This document shows, in pieces, positions 23,805 through 34,293 of a DNA stretch of 64,000 nucleotides. The notes beneath the pieces were generated by a model. The model searched no databases. It worked only from the letters and a program-made list of their open reading frames with translations, and was not told the origin of the DNA. Numbering within the stretch: position 1 is the first letter of the stretch; every line of letters starts with the position of its first letter. The DNA comes from Cannabis sativa (Eukaryota; Streptophyta; Magnoliopsida; Rosales; Cannabaceae): contig NC_083610.1 of NCBI RefSeq assembly GCF_029168945.1, positions 77,119,580-77,183,579 of the forward strand. Direction: 5' to 3'. The translations under genes were made by a program, and so were the position numbers.

Positions 23805-24584
23805 TCAATATTTGCCAAGAGAATGGGAAACTCTTCTTAACCCCCGACTCAAATAAACCATCACCTCTAAAGAAGCAATTTGCTTTCTTCCAATCTGAAT
23901 CGTCAGCCTTAGTCAAACAAGTTACAAATGGTTTTTTCCTAGTGCGACAAACAAATAGCACTCTACCCTTCTCTTTTTCATGCTCTTTAGCATATTAACG
24001 TTTCCTAAAAATTATGGGGTCTACTATAATACCAAACTTTTCAGTAAAATACTCAAGGCTCAGGAGCAACCTCCAACCGTTGGGCATAAGTTGCCTAGGA
24101 GATATTTCGTAAAGACTGAGTATCTCAGTCACCAAAGGAGTGAAAGGAAACCGAAATCCACAATCAAAAGCTGCTTTGTAAAGACAAACCCAATCTCCCA
24201 TATCGCAGTCGGCTCTCTCATAAGACTTAGGCAGTCTCATTTCCACATTTGAAGGTATGTCATAAGCAATTTTTTCAAATCAACATCCGTCAAAATATAT
24301 TCAGGGTTCACATTAAGGAACCCGGTAGGTTCACCAGAGCACTCATCTTGACATACGTCCTGACCCTCATCTGATGGACCAATCAAGTAACCTATTGTCT
24401 TCGGGGCCTCTCCGTTCACTATGACTATTTCACCCACATTTATGTTCTCACACTCAAGATTTTGCACAAGAGTTACTTGCTCAAATGGGACTCCCACAGG
24501 GATCTGATCACTCTCAAGATCCTCAATCAAACAATCTAGCAAAGACCTTTTACTATTCTCTACTGAACTATCCATGTTTTCCAT

Positions 24585-25881
24585 AGCATGAGAACCCTAC
24601 TACATATAAAAGTCTAAACCCTTCAACTCAAAACTCTACATGGACTACAAGCGACAACTCAATACTTGGACTTGGGCATATTTTGCTCCAGCCAACCTAA
24701 ATAAATTAACAAAAGATAAAGACCAATCAACCTCTATGGATAACTATCATGCATGGATATAATCAATTCAAAAACATAAGTGGAATCCAACAATCAATTT
24801 ACAAGTGAGAGTAAAAAAAAATCCTTAGTCAATTTGTTCAAGTAAGAGAAAACCCACAGTCAATTTTCATAGCAAAAATAGAGAAAACATCTATGATCAA
24901 TTCTCACTTGCACAAGTAAAATACATCTACGGTCAATTCTCACTCTCACAAGCAAAAAATACTTACGATCAATTCTCAATCCTATAAAGTAGCAACATCT
25001 ACAGTCAATTTTCAACAAGTAACATCTACAGTCAACTAGCATTCAATTTTATAAAGATAACATCAATAAAATATAACCTACAGTCAACTTTTTCTAGCAC
25101 TCAACTAAAAAAAAAAAGACTACAAATTTATCGAAATCAAATATATTTTTTTAAGAAAATAACTAGGCCCACAAACAGGCCCATAAAAATATCACTCAAA
25201 CAAAATAAAGAAAAAAAATGTCTAAATGCTCATAATAAAAAATAAACCCTAAACAGATTTCTCCAACCTATATGTATGTATATTGATTCATAAATTTTTG
25301 AAAATATATGAGTATATATTTATATATAGCATTCAACACATTTATATCTCCCAAGATTGAGTCGAATCTTATGATTCATTGAAGCTTATATCTAATACAT
25401 ATATATACAAAAATTTAGACGTAATTCAAAATTTATTGGAATAGAGATAAATTTTCATGAGAGATTCTTACCTAGTACTTTTTTCTAACCTTGAGTTTAA
25501 CAAATAGAAAAACCTCCTTCATTATGTAAATGTATACACCCACATTTTTATGGTAATCTTACGTCTACACAAAGCAAAAAGAAAGTTTTTTTTTTTATAT
25601 ATATATATATATAGTAAATAATAAAAAAAAAAAGTCATGAAGAAAGAACTTAAAAACTAGAAATAATCCAAGAAAACTTTTATTAGAGTCAAAAAATAAG
25701 TTTTTTTTTATATATAATATATATATAAACTTACATTAAGCGTTAGGGATGAGAAGCAAATTCAGAGAGTCATCCTTGAATAAAGCCGATGAAGAAGGAA
25801 CTGTAGAAACCATGGTAACCTCTCTTTTGTCCATTTACTTTTTGTCTAACATTTTATTTGAAATGTGTACTGCACAAGAGT
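24585..25881. other. AT-rich flank upstream of the antisense gene
   Basis: No supported gene. It holds the tandem array listed separately (about 24829-25040), TA-rich runs near 25310-25330, 25590-25615 and 25711-25727, and a small balanced patch at 25757-25815 ending GTAGAAACCATGG. It could be the 3' part of the Tat element, but I could not find its LTR boundary. Confidence 0.45.
24829..25040. repeat. Short irregular tandem array
   Basis: Five or six copies of a roughly 30-37 base unit around ACATCTA(C/T)(G/A)(G/A)TCAATT(T/C)TCA, followed by variable CACAAG(T/C)AAAA. It lies about 250-450 bp upstream of the antisense ATG. Confidence 0.6.
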
Positions 25882-25899
25882 AGAGTACCATCTACTGAA
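25882..25899. repeat. LINE target site duplication, 5' copy
   Basis: AGAGTACCATCTACTGAA, identical to 32705-32722. Confidence 0.93.
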
Positions 25900-27143
25900 G
25901 AGATAATTGTCCGATAAATTATCATTCCAGACTCTTCTCTCTCGACTCTCACAGTATGAACAGGGGTTCTTCTTCCTTCCCAGCGTGTTCACACCAGCTC
26001 TCTGCACATTTCCACACGGTGAAACCCATGCCCAGCTCCAGATCTCTTGATCATGGTGGCTCCGATTCTTCATCTACTGAGACACAAAACAGCTCGACCC
26101 ATCTGAGCCACGCGAGCCGTCCTCCTCAGCAGATACCCAACCACTCCAGTCGCATCATCATTTACTCCGGCCTCCTCCCAAATCCGTCGAGCCGTACAGT
26201 GTTAAATGAGACTCTTACATGTATTGACTTCCCCTTACAATTTTCCCTATTCACCGTCAAATCATTGCAGAGAAAATGGTTTTTTATTGAACAATTTAGA
26301 TATACTTTTGGTTTGCCTATTAAATTTCAACCTGAAAATTGTACCTTCAAAGGGATTTGGGGTAATGGGAACCCTCTCAAATCTGTCGACAGAAAGGATT
26401 TAATTCCTTTTGCTATTTTCAGTTCGAATACCTCATTTATTCTGGTCTGCAAATGTGTTCTATCCATTGCAAATTTTAAATCCTCTGTGCAGCACCTCTT
26501 CTCTTTATTAAATGCTATAGAAGTGACTGTTACTGCTTTGTTTTGTCCCAGTGCTGTGAGTGTTTATCTATTTAAAGTTATGTTTAGGAGAAGCTTCTCT
26601 TTGTGCGATGTAGCTATAAATACTTTCCCCTTTATTCAGAGTATCTCTAACTTCTGGTTCTTGTATGTTATCAGTCGTTTATACCTCTATCCTGCTCTCA
26701 TTCCTTTCTGTTTAACCTTCCATTTCTGGGGTCCCTACCGATTGTCTTCACTGTGTTCTGTCTTAGTGTCTCCACATATTATTTTCCAATCTTATTCTGT
26801 TTGTTTAGGTGTGTTTTTCTCTACCCGTAATACTCGTCTCTTGTGTAAGTGCTATACACTTGTCAGTCTACTTTCTATAACCTGTGTTAATCCTGGAAGT
26901 TTGTCCTGGTATTGTCTTGGTTTCATATTCTCGGCCGTAGTTATCCCAGCCAGTCCTCTTCTATCCAGTTCTTCTATTTACCCATGCAACCCCTCGGTCA
27001 ATTACTCCTTAAACCATCTCCCTTCCACTACCTTAACAAAACACCTTTGTTATCTTACCCTCATTCGGTCTCTCCTTACACTACAAACTCAGATTTGTTT
27101 CTTTCTGCTCCTTGTTTGTTATTGCACTTTCTCTGTCTACTCC
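25900..27143 (+). other. LINE 5' region, open in frame with ORF1
   Basis: Pyrimidine-rich 5' region. From an ATG at 25956 the frame stays open for 396 codons and runs straight into ORF1. The predicted peptide starts MNRGSSSFPACSHQLSAHF, is Ser/Pro rich for about 80 residues, then becomes hydrophobic and aromatic. I recognise no domain. A strand poor in A makes few stop codons by chance, so this is more likely untranslated leader than protein, but the length of the open frame is notable. Confidence 0.5.
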
Positions 27144-28635
27144 ATGGATGATCTAACCAATTCACTCTCTGTTGCTCTCAACCTCACAGAAACTGAGTGT
27201 ACCATTCAAACTCTCCACGACCACACTCCCACAAACACTCCTAAAACAGAGACACAACATGTTCCCCTCTTCCTTGTTGTTAAAGTCCACACTGTCAAGT
27301 CTTTCAACCGAAAGAATTTCATAGAAAAAATGACAAAGAATTGGAATCATATCTCTCGGAGCCCTGTGGTTATCACCGAGCGCCCTCATGGCCTTTTCCT
27401 TGTTGAGTTTGGTTGCGATGGAGATAGGCGTCGGGTTTTGTTGCAACAACCTTGGACTTATCTCAACCAAGCCATTCTTATGGATATTCCAAATTCCCTC
27501 GATGTCCTCAATGGAGATAGTTTGCTCAAAATTCCCCTCTGGGTTCAAGTGTTTAACACTCCTTTTCTCAAACGCTCCGAAGAGTTGGCGGCCCTTGTCT
27601 CTTCCTCTCTCGGCCACATGTTGGAGCTCTACAAGCCATCTCTTCGTGAGACATGGGGACCCTATTTTAGGCTTAGGGTTCATGTTTGATGTGGCGCATC
27701 CCCTCCCTCGTGGAATACCAGTCCATTTCTCGGGTATCAATAAGGTTGTTTGGCTTGAACTGAAATACGAGAACCTCCCCGACATTTGTTTCTTTTGTGG
27801 CCGAATGGGGCATAGTTACAATAAAGGTTGCATGGATTACATGAAAGCTTGCGATGAAGCTCCTTTCCCTCCGGAGCTCGGGTATGACATCAAAACCATT
27901 TCCGGCAAAGTTAAGGTTTCGACTAATGCTTTGTTATGCCCTGAACAGATTAATTTCGCCAACCCTCCGGTTGCTTCTTTCATGACTACAAATCCGGCTA
28001 GTGCGGTTTGTGTTGCGCCCCCGGAGAACATGCCACCTTTCCCCACCTATGGCTCCCAAGAAATTTGCCCTCTGCAAGGCCAAACACAACAAGTGGGGCT
28101 TTTCAAATCCGGCCCATCAACCCTCTCACAAAACTACCCTCAATGGAACCAACCCGACCCCACAACCAACACACCAACTCCCAATCCACCCCATAACCTC
28201 CCACCCGAGACCATTACACCAACATATACCGCCCTCCTTAATGCCACAATGAGTAATACTAGTGTCCAAAAAGCCTCACCAACCTCCACGCCGAACCAAG
28301 CCATCACCTCCCAACATTCAAGCGACTCCAACTCCACTAGTTCAAAATATTTCCATATTCCTTTGCCCGAGAACATCCCACTTCTCGACACTAGCAAGAG
28401 ACTTGAAGCCATGAACATCACCTACCAGCCGGGAATTGCCACCCCTTCGGGTTCAAAGGCCTCAAGGAAAAGAAACAAGCCTGATTCAAAGGACAAGTTC
28501 AAAAGGCAAACTGAAATGGTCAATGGAGAGCTTCGTCATCAAATCAAGCGTTCCCGCTCTGACAACCCACAGGCCACTGAAATTTCATCCGGAAGCGCAG
28601 GCCTTGCCACTGAGCAGGCCTGTCAGCCGCCATGA
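27144..28635 (+). pseudogene. LINE ORF1 (DUF4283 domain, CCHC zinc finger)
   Basis: Chosen start MDDLTNSLSVAL at 27144, because family-like sequence begins there. Motifs: FLVVKVHTVKSFN, then GLFLVEFGCDGDRRRVL and LQQPWTYLNQAILM, typical of the RNA-binding DUF4283 domain of plant L1 ORF1. A frame shift follows in the T run 27685-27687 (RLRVHV, then DVAHPLPRGIPV in the next frame), one base too many. The zinc finger CFFCGRMGHSYNKGC follows (H and last C separated by five residues rather than the usual four). The tail is Pro/Thr/Ser rich and then basic (KASRKRNKPDSKDKFKR). The stop TGA at 28633-28635 overlaps the ORF2 start in ATGA. The product would package LINE RNA. Confidence 0.85.
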
Positions 28636-31600
28636 AGCTTGTCAGCTGGAATGCACGTGGAATTGGGAGTGATCGTGCATTCCGTAATCTCTCCCGTTTA
28701 GTTTCTTTTTGTAATCCTACTATTTTATTTATTATGGAATCTAGGCTTGCTAAAAATGTCGTTGACAATCTTAAGCGCAAGCTCCATTTTGACTCGGGTT
28801 TGGAAATACCTAGGATAGGTAGAAGCGGGGGCTTGCTTTTATTTTGGACCAATGATGTAACTATCACTTTACTTTCTCAATCTATTAGTCACTTTGATTG
28901 TTATGTTTCGTGTACGGTTTCTAATGTGTTTTTCCACCTTACGTGTTTTTATGGCTCTCCGGTTGACTCTCTTAAGCCTCACACTTGGAATATTCTAAAT
29001 CGGATTGGTAAGAGTAATCCTCGGGATCCGTGGCTTATCATTGGGGATTTTAATGCTTTTCTCTTTTCCCATGATAAACAAGGGGGAAATCCCGACAGGG
29101 GCCCCTCCTCTGATTTCAGACAGTTCCTCGACTCTTTTAACCTCTCCCCGCTTGACCCGTCTGGTCCCTTGCTCACGTGGAACAATAATGTCGCATCCCC
29201 AAAAAACATTCAAGAACGATTAGACTGGGGTATTGCTAATAACTCTTGCACCGAAAACTTCCCTGACGCCGCTCTTAATCATTTGGGTTTCTTCGGTTCT
29301 GATCACCGAGCCCTTGAGCTTGTCACTTCCAATCCTCCGGGCACTCGTCCCAATAGTAATAGTAAACGTTTTCACTTCGAGAATGTTTTGCTTAAGGACC
29401 CAAATTGAAATCGTGTTTTCGACCAGTCCTGGACTAGCCACCCGACCCAGCATGAGCCCATCCTTAATTTAGTTGCTACCCAAGCTTCTTGTGCTAAAAA
29501 CCTCAATAATTGGAACCATAGAAAGGATTTTAATTTTAAAAAGCACATTAGCAAGCTCGAAAAGGACCTAGAGATTGCCCGTTCTAATTCGGTTTGGGAT
29601 GATAATATTATCCGGAGAATTAAAGAGCTCCAATCCAGGCTTGACTCTCTCCTGTACAAAGAAGAAACTTATTGGAAACAGCGAGCGAAGACCCAATGGC
29701 TGGCCCAGGGAGATAAGAACACAAAATTCTTTCACCGCTACGCCTCCCACAGAAAGAAAATAAACAAAATCCAAAAGCTTCACTTGGCCAGCGAGGGTAT
29801 CGTCTCCGACGAGGAGGGCATTACCCGTGAAATAGAATCCCATTTTAACCATCTTTTCACATCCACGAACCCTTCGGAGGAGGACGTGAATAAAGCCTTG
29901 GACGAAATCACGTGCTCTCTCTCTCCGAGCTGGATAAAGCTCCTGGTCCTGATGGTTTTAACTCTAATTTCTACAAAGCAAACTGGACCTCTGTTAGAAA
30001 TGATGTTCTCAAAGCAGCTGCCAGTTTTCTCAATGAAAATGGGGACATCGCTCCTCTAGATACCACCCTCATCACTCTTATTCCCAAAGTCATACAACCT
30101 ACTTCCCTCTCTGAATTCCGGCCCATCAGCCTTTGCAATATCATCTACAAAGTTATCTCTAAGGCTATTGCAAATCGACTCAAACTCGTTCTCAATAATT
30201 TGATCTCTCCCAATCAAAGTGATTTCCTTCCTGATCGACTCATCTCGGACAACATAATCATTGCCCAGGAAGTAGCGCACTCCATCAAACTTAAGACGAG
30301 GGGCAAAAAAGGATGGATGGCAGTCAAGCTCGATATGGCCAAAGCTTTCGACAGAGTGGAATGGACTTTCATTGTTGCTATTCTTCGAAAATTCCACTTC
30401 CCACCCCGGTTTGTCCATCTGGTATTTTCCTGCATCTCCACGACCACATTTCAATTCAATCTAAACGGTAGAGTTTCTGCCAGTGTTACCCCATCTAGAG
30501 GTATCCGGCAGGGTGATCCTCTCTCACCCTACCTCTTTCTCCTTTGTGCGGAAGGCTTCTCCTCTCTCCTCCGCCAGAAAGAAAGAAACAAGTCCCTTCC
30601 GGGTATAAAAGTTGTCAGGCAGGCCCCTGCTATCTCTCACTTGCTTTTTGCGGATGATAGTTTCCTCTTCTGTCAAGCGTCTATTAATTCTTGTAACGTC
30701 ATAAAAGAGGTTCTCGATGTGTACGAAAGGGCCACTGGACAAAAAGTTAACTTCCAAAAATCCTCGTTGTACTTTTCTCCTAATGTGGAGTTGAGGGACC
30801 AAACTCTGATCTCTGACTTCATGAGGATCCCTGTTCGTCCCTCTTTTGAGAAATATCTGGGTCTCCCTCAACACATTGGCCGAACGAAAAAACAATTGTT
30901 TCATTACCTTCATGACAAAGTCTGGGGCCACCTTCATAATTGGCGAAACAAAGTCTTCTCAAAAGGGGCAAAGAGACTCTCCTTAAATCGGTCATTCAAG
31001 CCATTCCTACTTATAGCATGGCTTGCTTCCGCATTCAAGTGGCCACTTGCCGCTCGCTTGAATCTACCATGGCAAACTTCTGGTGCGGAATTAATGACAA
31101 CAATCGCCACAAAACCCACTGGCAAAGCTGGAAAAAGCTCTGCAAGTCCAAAAAGGATGGCGGGCTTGGTTTTTGTTCTCTGGTCCATTTTAATCAGGCC
31201 ATGCTTGCAAAGCAAGCCTGGCGCATCTTAAAGCAACCAAACTCAACGGTTTCCAGAATTTTATCCGCCCGATATTACCCTCAGTCTTCCTTCCTTAGTA
31301 GCTCCACGAGGCATTCTCCTTCTTTCGTTTGGCGCAGCATTTGCTGGGGGAAAGAGTTGCTTAGCAAAGGCCTCATCTCAAAAATTGGCAATGGACAGAA
31401 CACATCCACTTCTCCTGATTATTGGATCCCGGGTTTCCGTCAAGTTACTCCCTTATCCCCCGTCCTTGACAAGGTCGCCTCATTTATAACATCCACTATG
31501 TCTTGGGACATAGCTAAGATTCAGTCTTGCTACCCGGCCCACGTGGCTCAGACCATTCTTTCCATTCCCCTCCCTCTTACCCCAACCCAGGATGATCTGA

Positions 31601-32666
31601 TTTGGGAACCCTCAAACTCTGGGGTCTATACAGTCAGATCAGGTTATCACCTCAGTTTTTCTACAACTACCCCACCTGACATCCCCTCTTCCTCTTCCCC
31701 CTCGCCTTGGTGGAAAACCCTTTGGCATCTTTCTATCCCTGCCAAGGTGAAACACTTTGCTTTCCGAGCCACAAACTTAACCCTCCCCACTGCCCAAAAT
31801 CTAGCCTTTAGGAAAATAATCCAATACCCGGGTTGTAACCGTTGTGGAAGCCAGGTAGAGTCGGTGTCACATGCGCTGTTCTACTGTCAGAGTGTCCGAA
31901 GAGTCTGGAAAGGTACGCAATTTTACCCTTATATTTGATCCTGCTCTTCAGAGATTTTGTTTCATGATTTAGCTCACGTGATTCACTCATCTTTACCCAA
32001 AAAAGATGTAGAACTTTTTCTGTGTTGTGCTTGGTTTATTTGGTTTAACAGGAACAAAGCTCTCAAAGGTCAATCTTGTGATCAGGCCCATGCAATTTTC
32101 AGTCTGGCTCAGAGCTTCTTGGCAGATTTCAACTCTTCTTCGTCAGCTTCAAATTTTCTTGGCTGCCCCAGTCTTGCTCCCGCTTCCCCATTTTGGGTTC
32201 CTCCTGACCCCGGTGTTCTCAAACTCAATGTAGACGCAGCAACTCCTAAGTTTGGTGGAAAAGCGGGTTTCGGTGGAGTAATCAGGAAAAACGAAGGTTT
32301 GGTAGTCGCAGCGCTCGCCCAGCCTTACTTGGGAGGCGGTCCAGTTGCCACCTTAGAAGCAAAGTCTCTCCTTTCTCTGCTGCGCTGGTGCATTGATGAG
32401 CATTTCCTGGTTCAGGTCATAGAAACGGACTGCAAAGCTATAACTGATGCCCTCTACCATCACAAGGAAGATTTTTCGGTTTTCGGAGATCTCATTCTGC
32501 AAATTAAGGAACTTTGTCTTTATTCCCAGCAGCTCGAATATCTCACATCAATCGCAATGCAAATTCTTTGGCTGATAAATTGGCGAGATGGGCTTCAGGG
32601 TTAGACGAAGTTGCAATTTGGATAGGCGATGACCCCTGCAATCTAGTGGAGTTTCTTTCTTTTTAG
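28632..32666 (+). pseudogene. LINE ORF2 (AP endonuclease, reverse transcriptase, RNase H)
   Basis: Endonuclease: MKLVSWNARGIG, FIMESRL, WLIIGDFNAF and GSDHRAL supply the Asn, Glu, Asp and His residues of APE-type nucleases. Reverse transcriptase: DKAPGPDGFN, EFRPISLCNIIYK, VKLDMAKAFDRVEW, GIRQGDPLSPYLF and the catalytic FADD near 30650. A zinc-binding region follows (CNRCGSQVESVSHALFYC), then RNase H (LKLNVDAA, TLEAKSLLSLL, near the end HINRNANSLADKLARW). Breaks: stop at 29406-29408, shift in the CT run 29914-29925, shift near the G run 30965-30968, stop at 31936-31938, shift near 32540. The true end is TAG at 32664-32666. Plant L1 elements carrying a C-terminal RNase H are a known group. Confidence 0.92.
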
Positions 32667-32683
32667 CGGGCTCCCTCTCTCTC

Positions 32684-32722
32684 AAAAAAAAAAAAAAAAA
32701 AAAAAGAGTACCATCTACTGAA
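32684..32722 (+). repeat. LINE poly(A) tail and 3' target duplication
   Basis: About 21 A residues, then AGAGTACCATCTACTGAA at 32705-32722 matching 25882-25899. Confidence 0.93.
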
Positions 32723-33637
32723 ATAATATATTATATATACTTTACAAAAAAATAATAAAATAATATATTATGTATATCTTTTCTACTATCAAACTACAGT
32801 TGAGGTGGGCCTTAGGCCCATAAAATTTATATCATATACAATATATAACATAAATTAATTGATTGAATGAGTATACCACCAAACTCCTACAGTACACTTG
32901 CATGACCTTGACGGAGACAAGCTATAATATATTAACTTAAGTGTTATATTCTAAATTTTACATATTGACTGCTACTATTTCTACAATTATTCATATAAAT
33001 TGATTGCTAATTTATGCAATATTTATATATTGAGTGCTCATTGTTCTCACAATCAAAGTAACTAATACTTACATTGAATTACAAGTTGACTGCATCACAT
33101 CATTAACTTGAGCATTACATCAAGAGACAAAAAAAAAAAAAAACTGGTACTATTACTTTGTTTATTACTTAATGTTAACTCTACAAGTTGACTGCTACAA
33201 TTTAGAACTTAGCTAATCTAATTACGACATGGGCTCTCAACATGACTGCTACTATAAAAGCAAGGCACACCATTCTCTTGAACCAAATTTCTCATTTCAA
33301 CCACTTCTTAAAGCCTAATTGGGTGTAGTCAAAATTAGTTACACAAGTTCAAATGACACAAATATATCTACACTTAAACACACACGCTAACGTGCCCGTA
33401 AAATGGGACACACTGTATAATACAACGTTCATGTTTCAAAGTACCAAAAGTGTTCAACTATGCTAGTCGGACATTCTCCGATTCAACTAAACATAGAACA
33501 CAACCGGGCAAACAATATATTTCAACAAGGGACCTCATAATTTAGGCTTTTCACAATCAAAATTCTAAAGATTATTTGAGTCCAAAATTTATACTCTTTA
33601 ACTCGAGCAAAGCTCAACTTAAAGAGTAGGAACAAAC
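32723..33637. other. AT-rich intergenic DNA
   Basis: No reading frame, no repeat that I can name. A loosely repeated phrase around GTTGACTGCTAC and ATTGACTGCTAC occurs near 32966, 33088 and 33188. Confidence 0.4.
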
Positions 33638-34293
33638 TGTCGATGCCAAAATTGGGCTCAGGCTCAATGTCATATGTGATAATCCCAAAGAATGCTCAAA
33701 CCAGATTGGGTTAGGCTATTTGACTAATTACGATGGTACGCTCACAACACCAAGCCCAACAGGCCCAAAACAATACAATCAAGTCACACATTAAATTACC
33801 CATGACCCATCATTGAGCTCACAATGATTCGACCCGTATACGAGACCGAGTCTTATCACTCATCTAATAATCTTTGAAGGGGTCAGTTAATTGACCACGT
33901 AGATAACGATCTCCCTCGTAAAGTGGGAGCGGAGCACTTCACAAGGGGGGTGAGGGGTCATGAGTAACGCCTTTCCATGGATGCCTATAAGAGCCACTCT
34001 TAGTTACTAAGAGAGATATATAAAATTTAAGTCATCTCAATACTTCTTACTTATCGTTCAATCTCATTCTCTCTAAAATGACATACTTATTTCCGCAGTC
34101 AAGATAGGTGGTAACTTAGTTCGATCATTGATTCTCATCAATTTTATTACGTTGTAAACAATCTTGCTGACTTGACCGTCAGAGTCCCTTTGGTCGGCAC
34201 CATCCCAGTGTCCCAAGGTCTCTTCTTTGTTCTATAGGTTGTCGGTGCCCGCGTACGATCATCTTTGATTGATTGTGGATTTTAGCTTCGACA
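33638..34293 (+). mobile_element. Possible solo LTR (TGTCGA...TCGACA)
   Basis: 656 bp with matching inverted ends, TGTCGATGCC at the left and TTAGCTTCGACA at the right. It is much more GC-balanced than its surroundings. It contains CTATAAGAG near 33986 and a 3' part with GACTTGACCGTCAGAG and CCCTTTGGTCGGCACC, a style I associate with the ends of Tat-group LTRs. The flanks CAAAC and ATCAG do not form a target duplication, so the boundaries or the solo-LTR reading may be wrong. Confidence 0.4.

Larger units (their letters stand above)
20615..24584 (-). pseudogene. Spliced antisense gene of the Tat element ('gypsy-type transposase' domain protein)
   Basis: Runs on the minus strand, opposite to the Tat integrase. 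Start ATG at 24584 (MENMDSSVENSKRSLL). A segment with FRFPFTPLVTEILSLYEISP and RQLMPNGWRLLLSLEYF resembles the Pfam family 'Transposase (putative) gypsy type' (PF04195). The C-terminal exon (21103-20615) is strongly coiled coil (ELEETIKSLKGELEEVKKEL). Two introns are visible: 23804-23730 (GTGAGT...GCGCAG) and 21184-21104 (GTAAGG...TTGTAG). Both keep the frame. Solo LTR E interrupts the middle exon, and removing it with one ATACA copy leaves the frame open. Damage: one-base shift in an A6 run (24270-24275), stops at 23995-23997 and 23530-23532. Antisense extra ORFs are known in Tat elements; the role of this protein is unknown. Confidence 0.75.
25900..32704 (+). mobile_element. Full-length L1-type LINE
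   Basis: Non-LTR retrotransposon of 6.8 kb flanked by an 18-bp perfect duplication (25882-25899 and 32705-32722) and ending in a poly(A) tract of about 21 bases (32684-32704). It carries ORF1 (DUF4283-like plus CCHC zinc finger), then ORF2 (endonuclease, reverse transcriptase, zinc-binding RVT region, RNase H). The perfect duplication shows both ends are original, so it is not 5' truncated, which is unusual for a LINE copy. At least four frame shifts and two in-frame stops show it is now inactive. Confidence 0.93.

Noticed and set aside
23273..24252. Plus-strand frames at 23273-23491, 23605-23856 and 23980-24252
   Set aside because: Shadows of the antisense gene exons on the opposite strand.
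24829..25040. CRISPR array
   Set aside because: Repeats are irregular and diverged, spacers are not unique, and the DNA is clearly plant nuclear.
24860..25042. 60-codon minus-strand frame rich in RID(H/R)RC
   Set aside because: Translation of the short tandem array.
26912..27785. Overlapping frames on both strands in LINE ORF1
   Set aside because: Alternative-frame shadows of ORF1; the frame with DUF4283-like motifs was preferred.
28140..31215. Multiple minus-strand frames over LINE ORF1/ORF2
   Set aside because: Opposite-strand shadows with no recognised motifs.
33638..34293. Complete LTR element with primer site
   Set aside because: No primer site, polypurine tract or second LTR seen nearby; only a solo LTR or fragment can be proposed.
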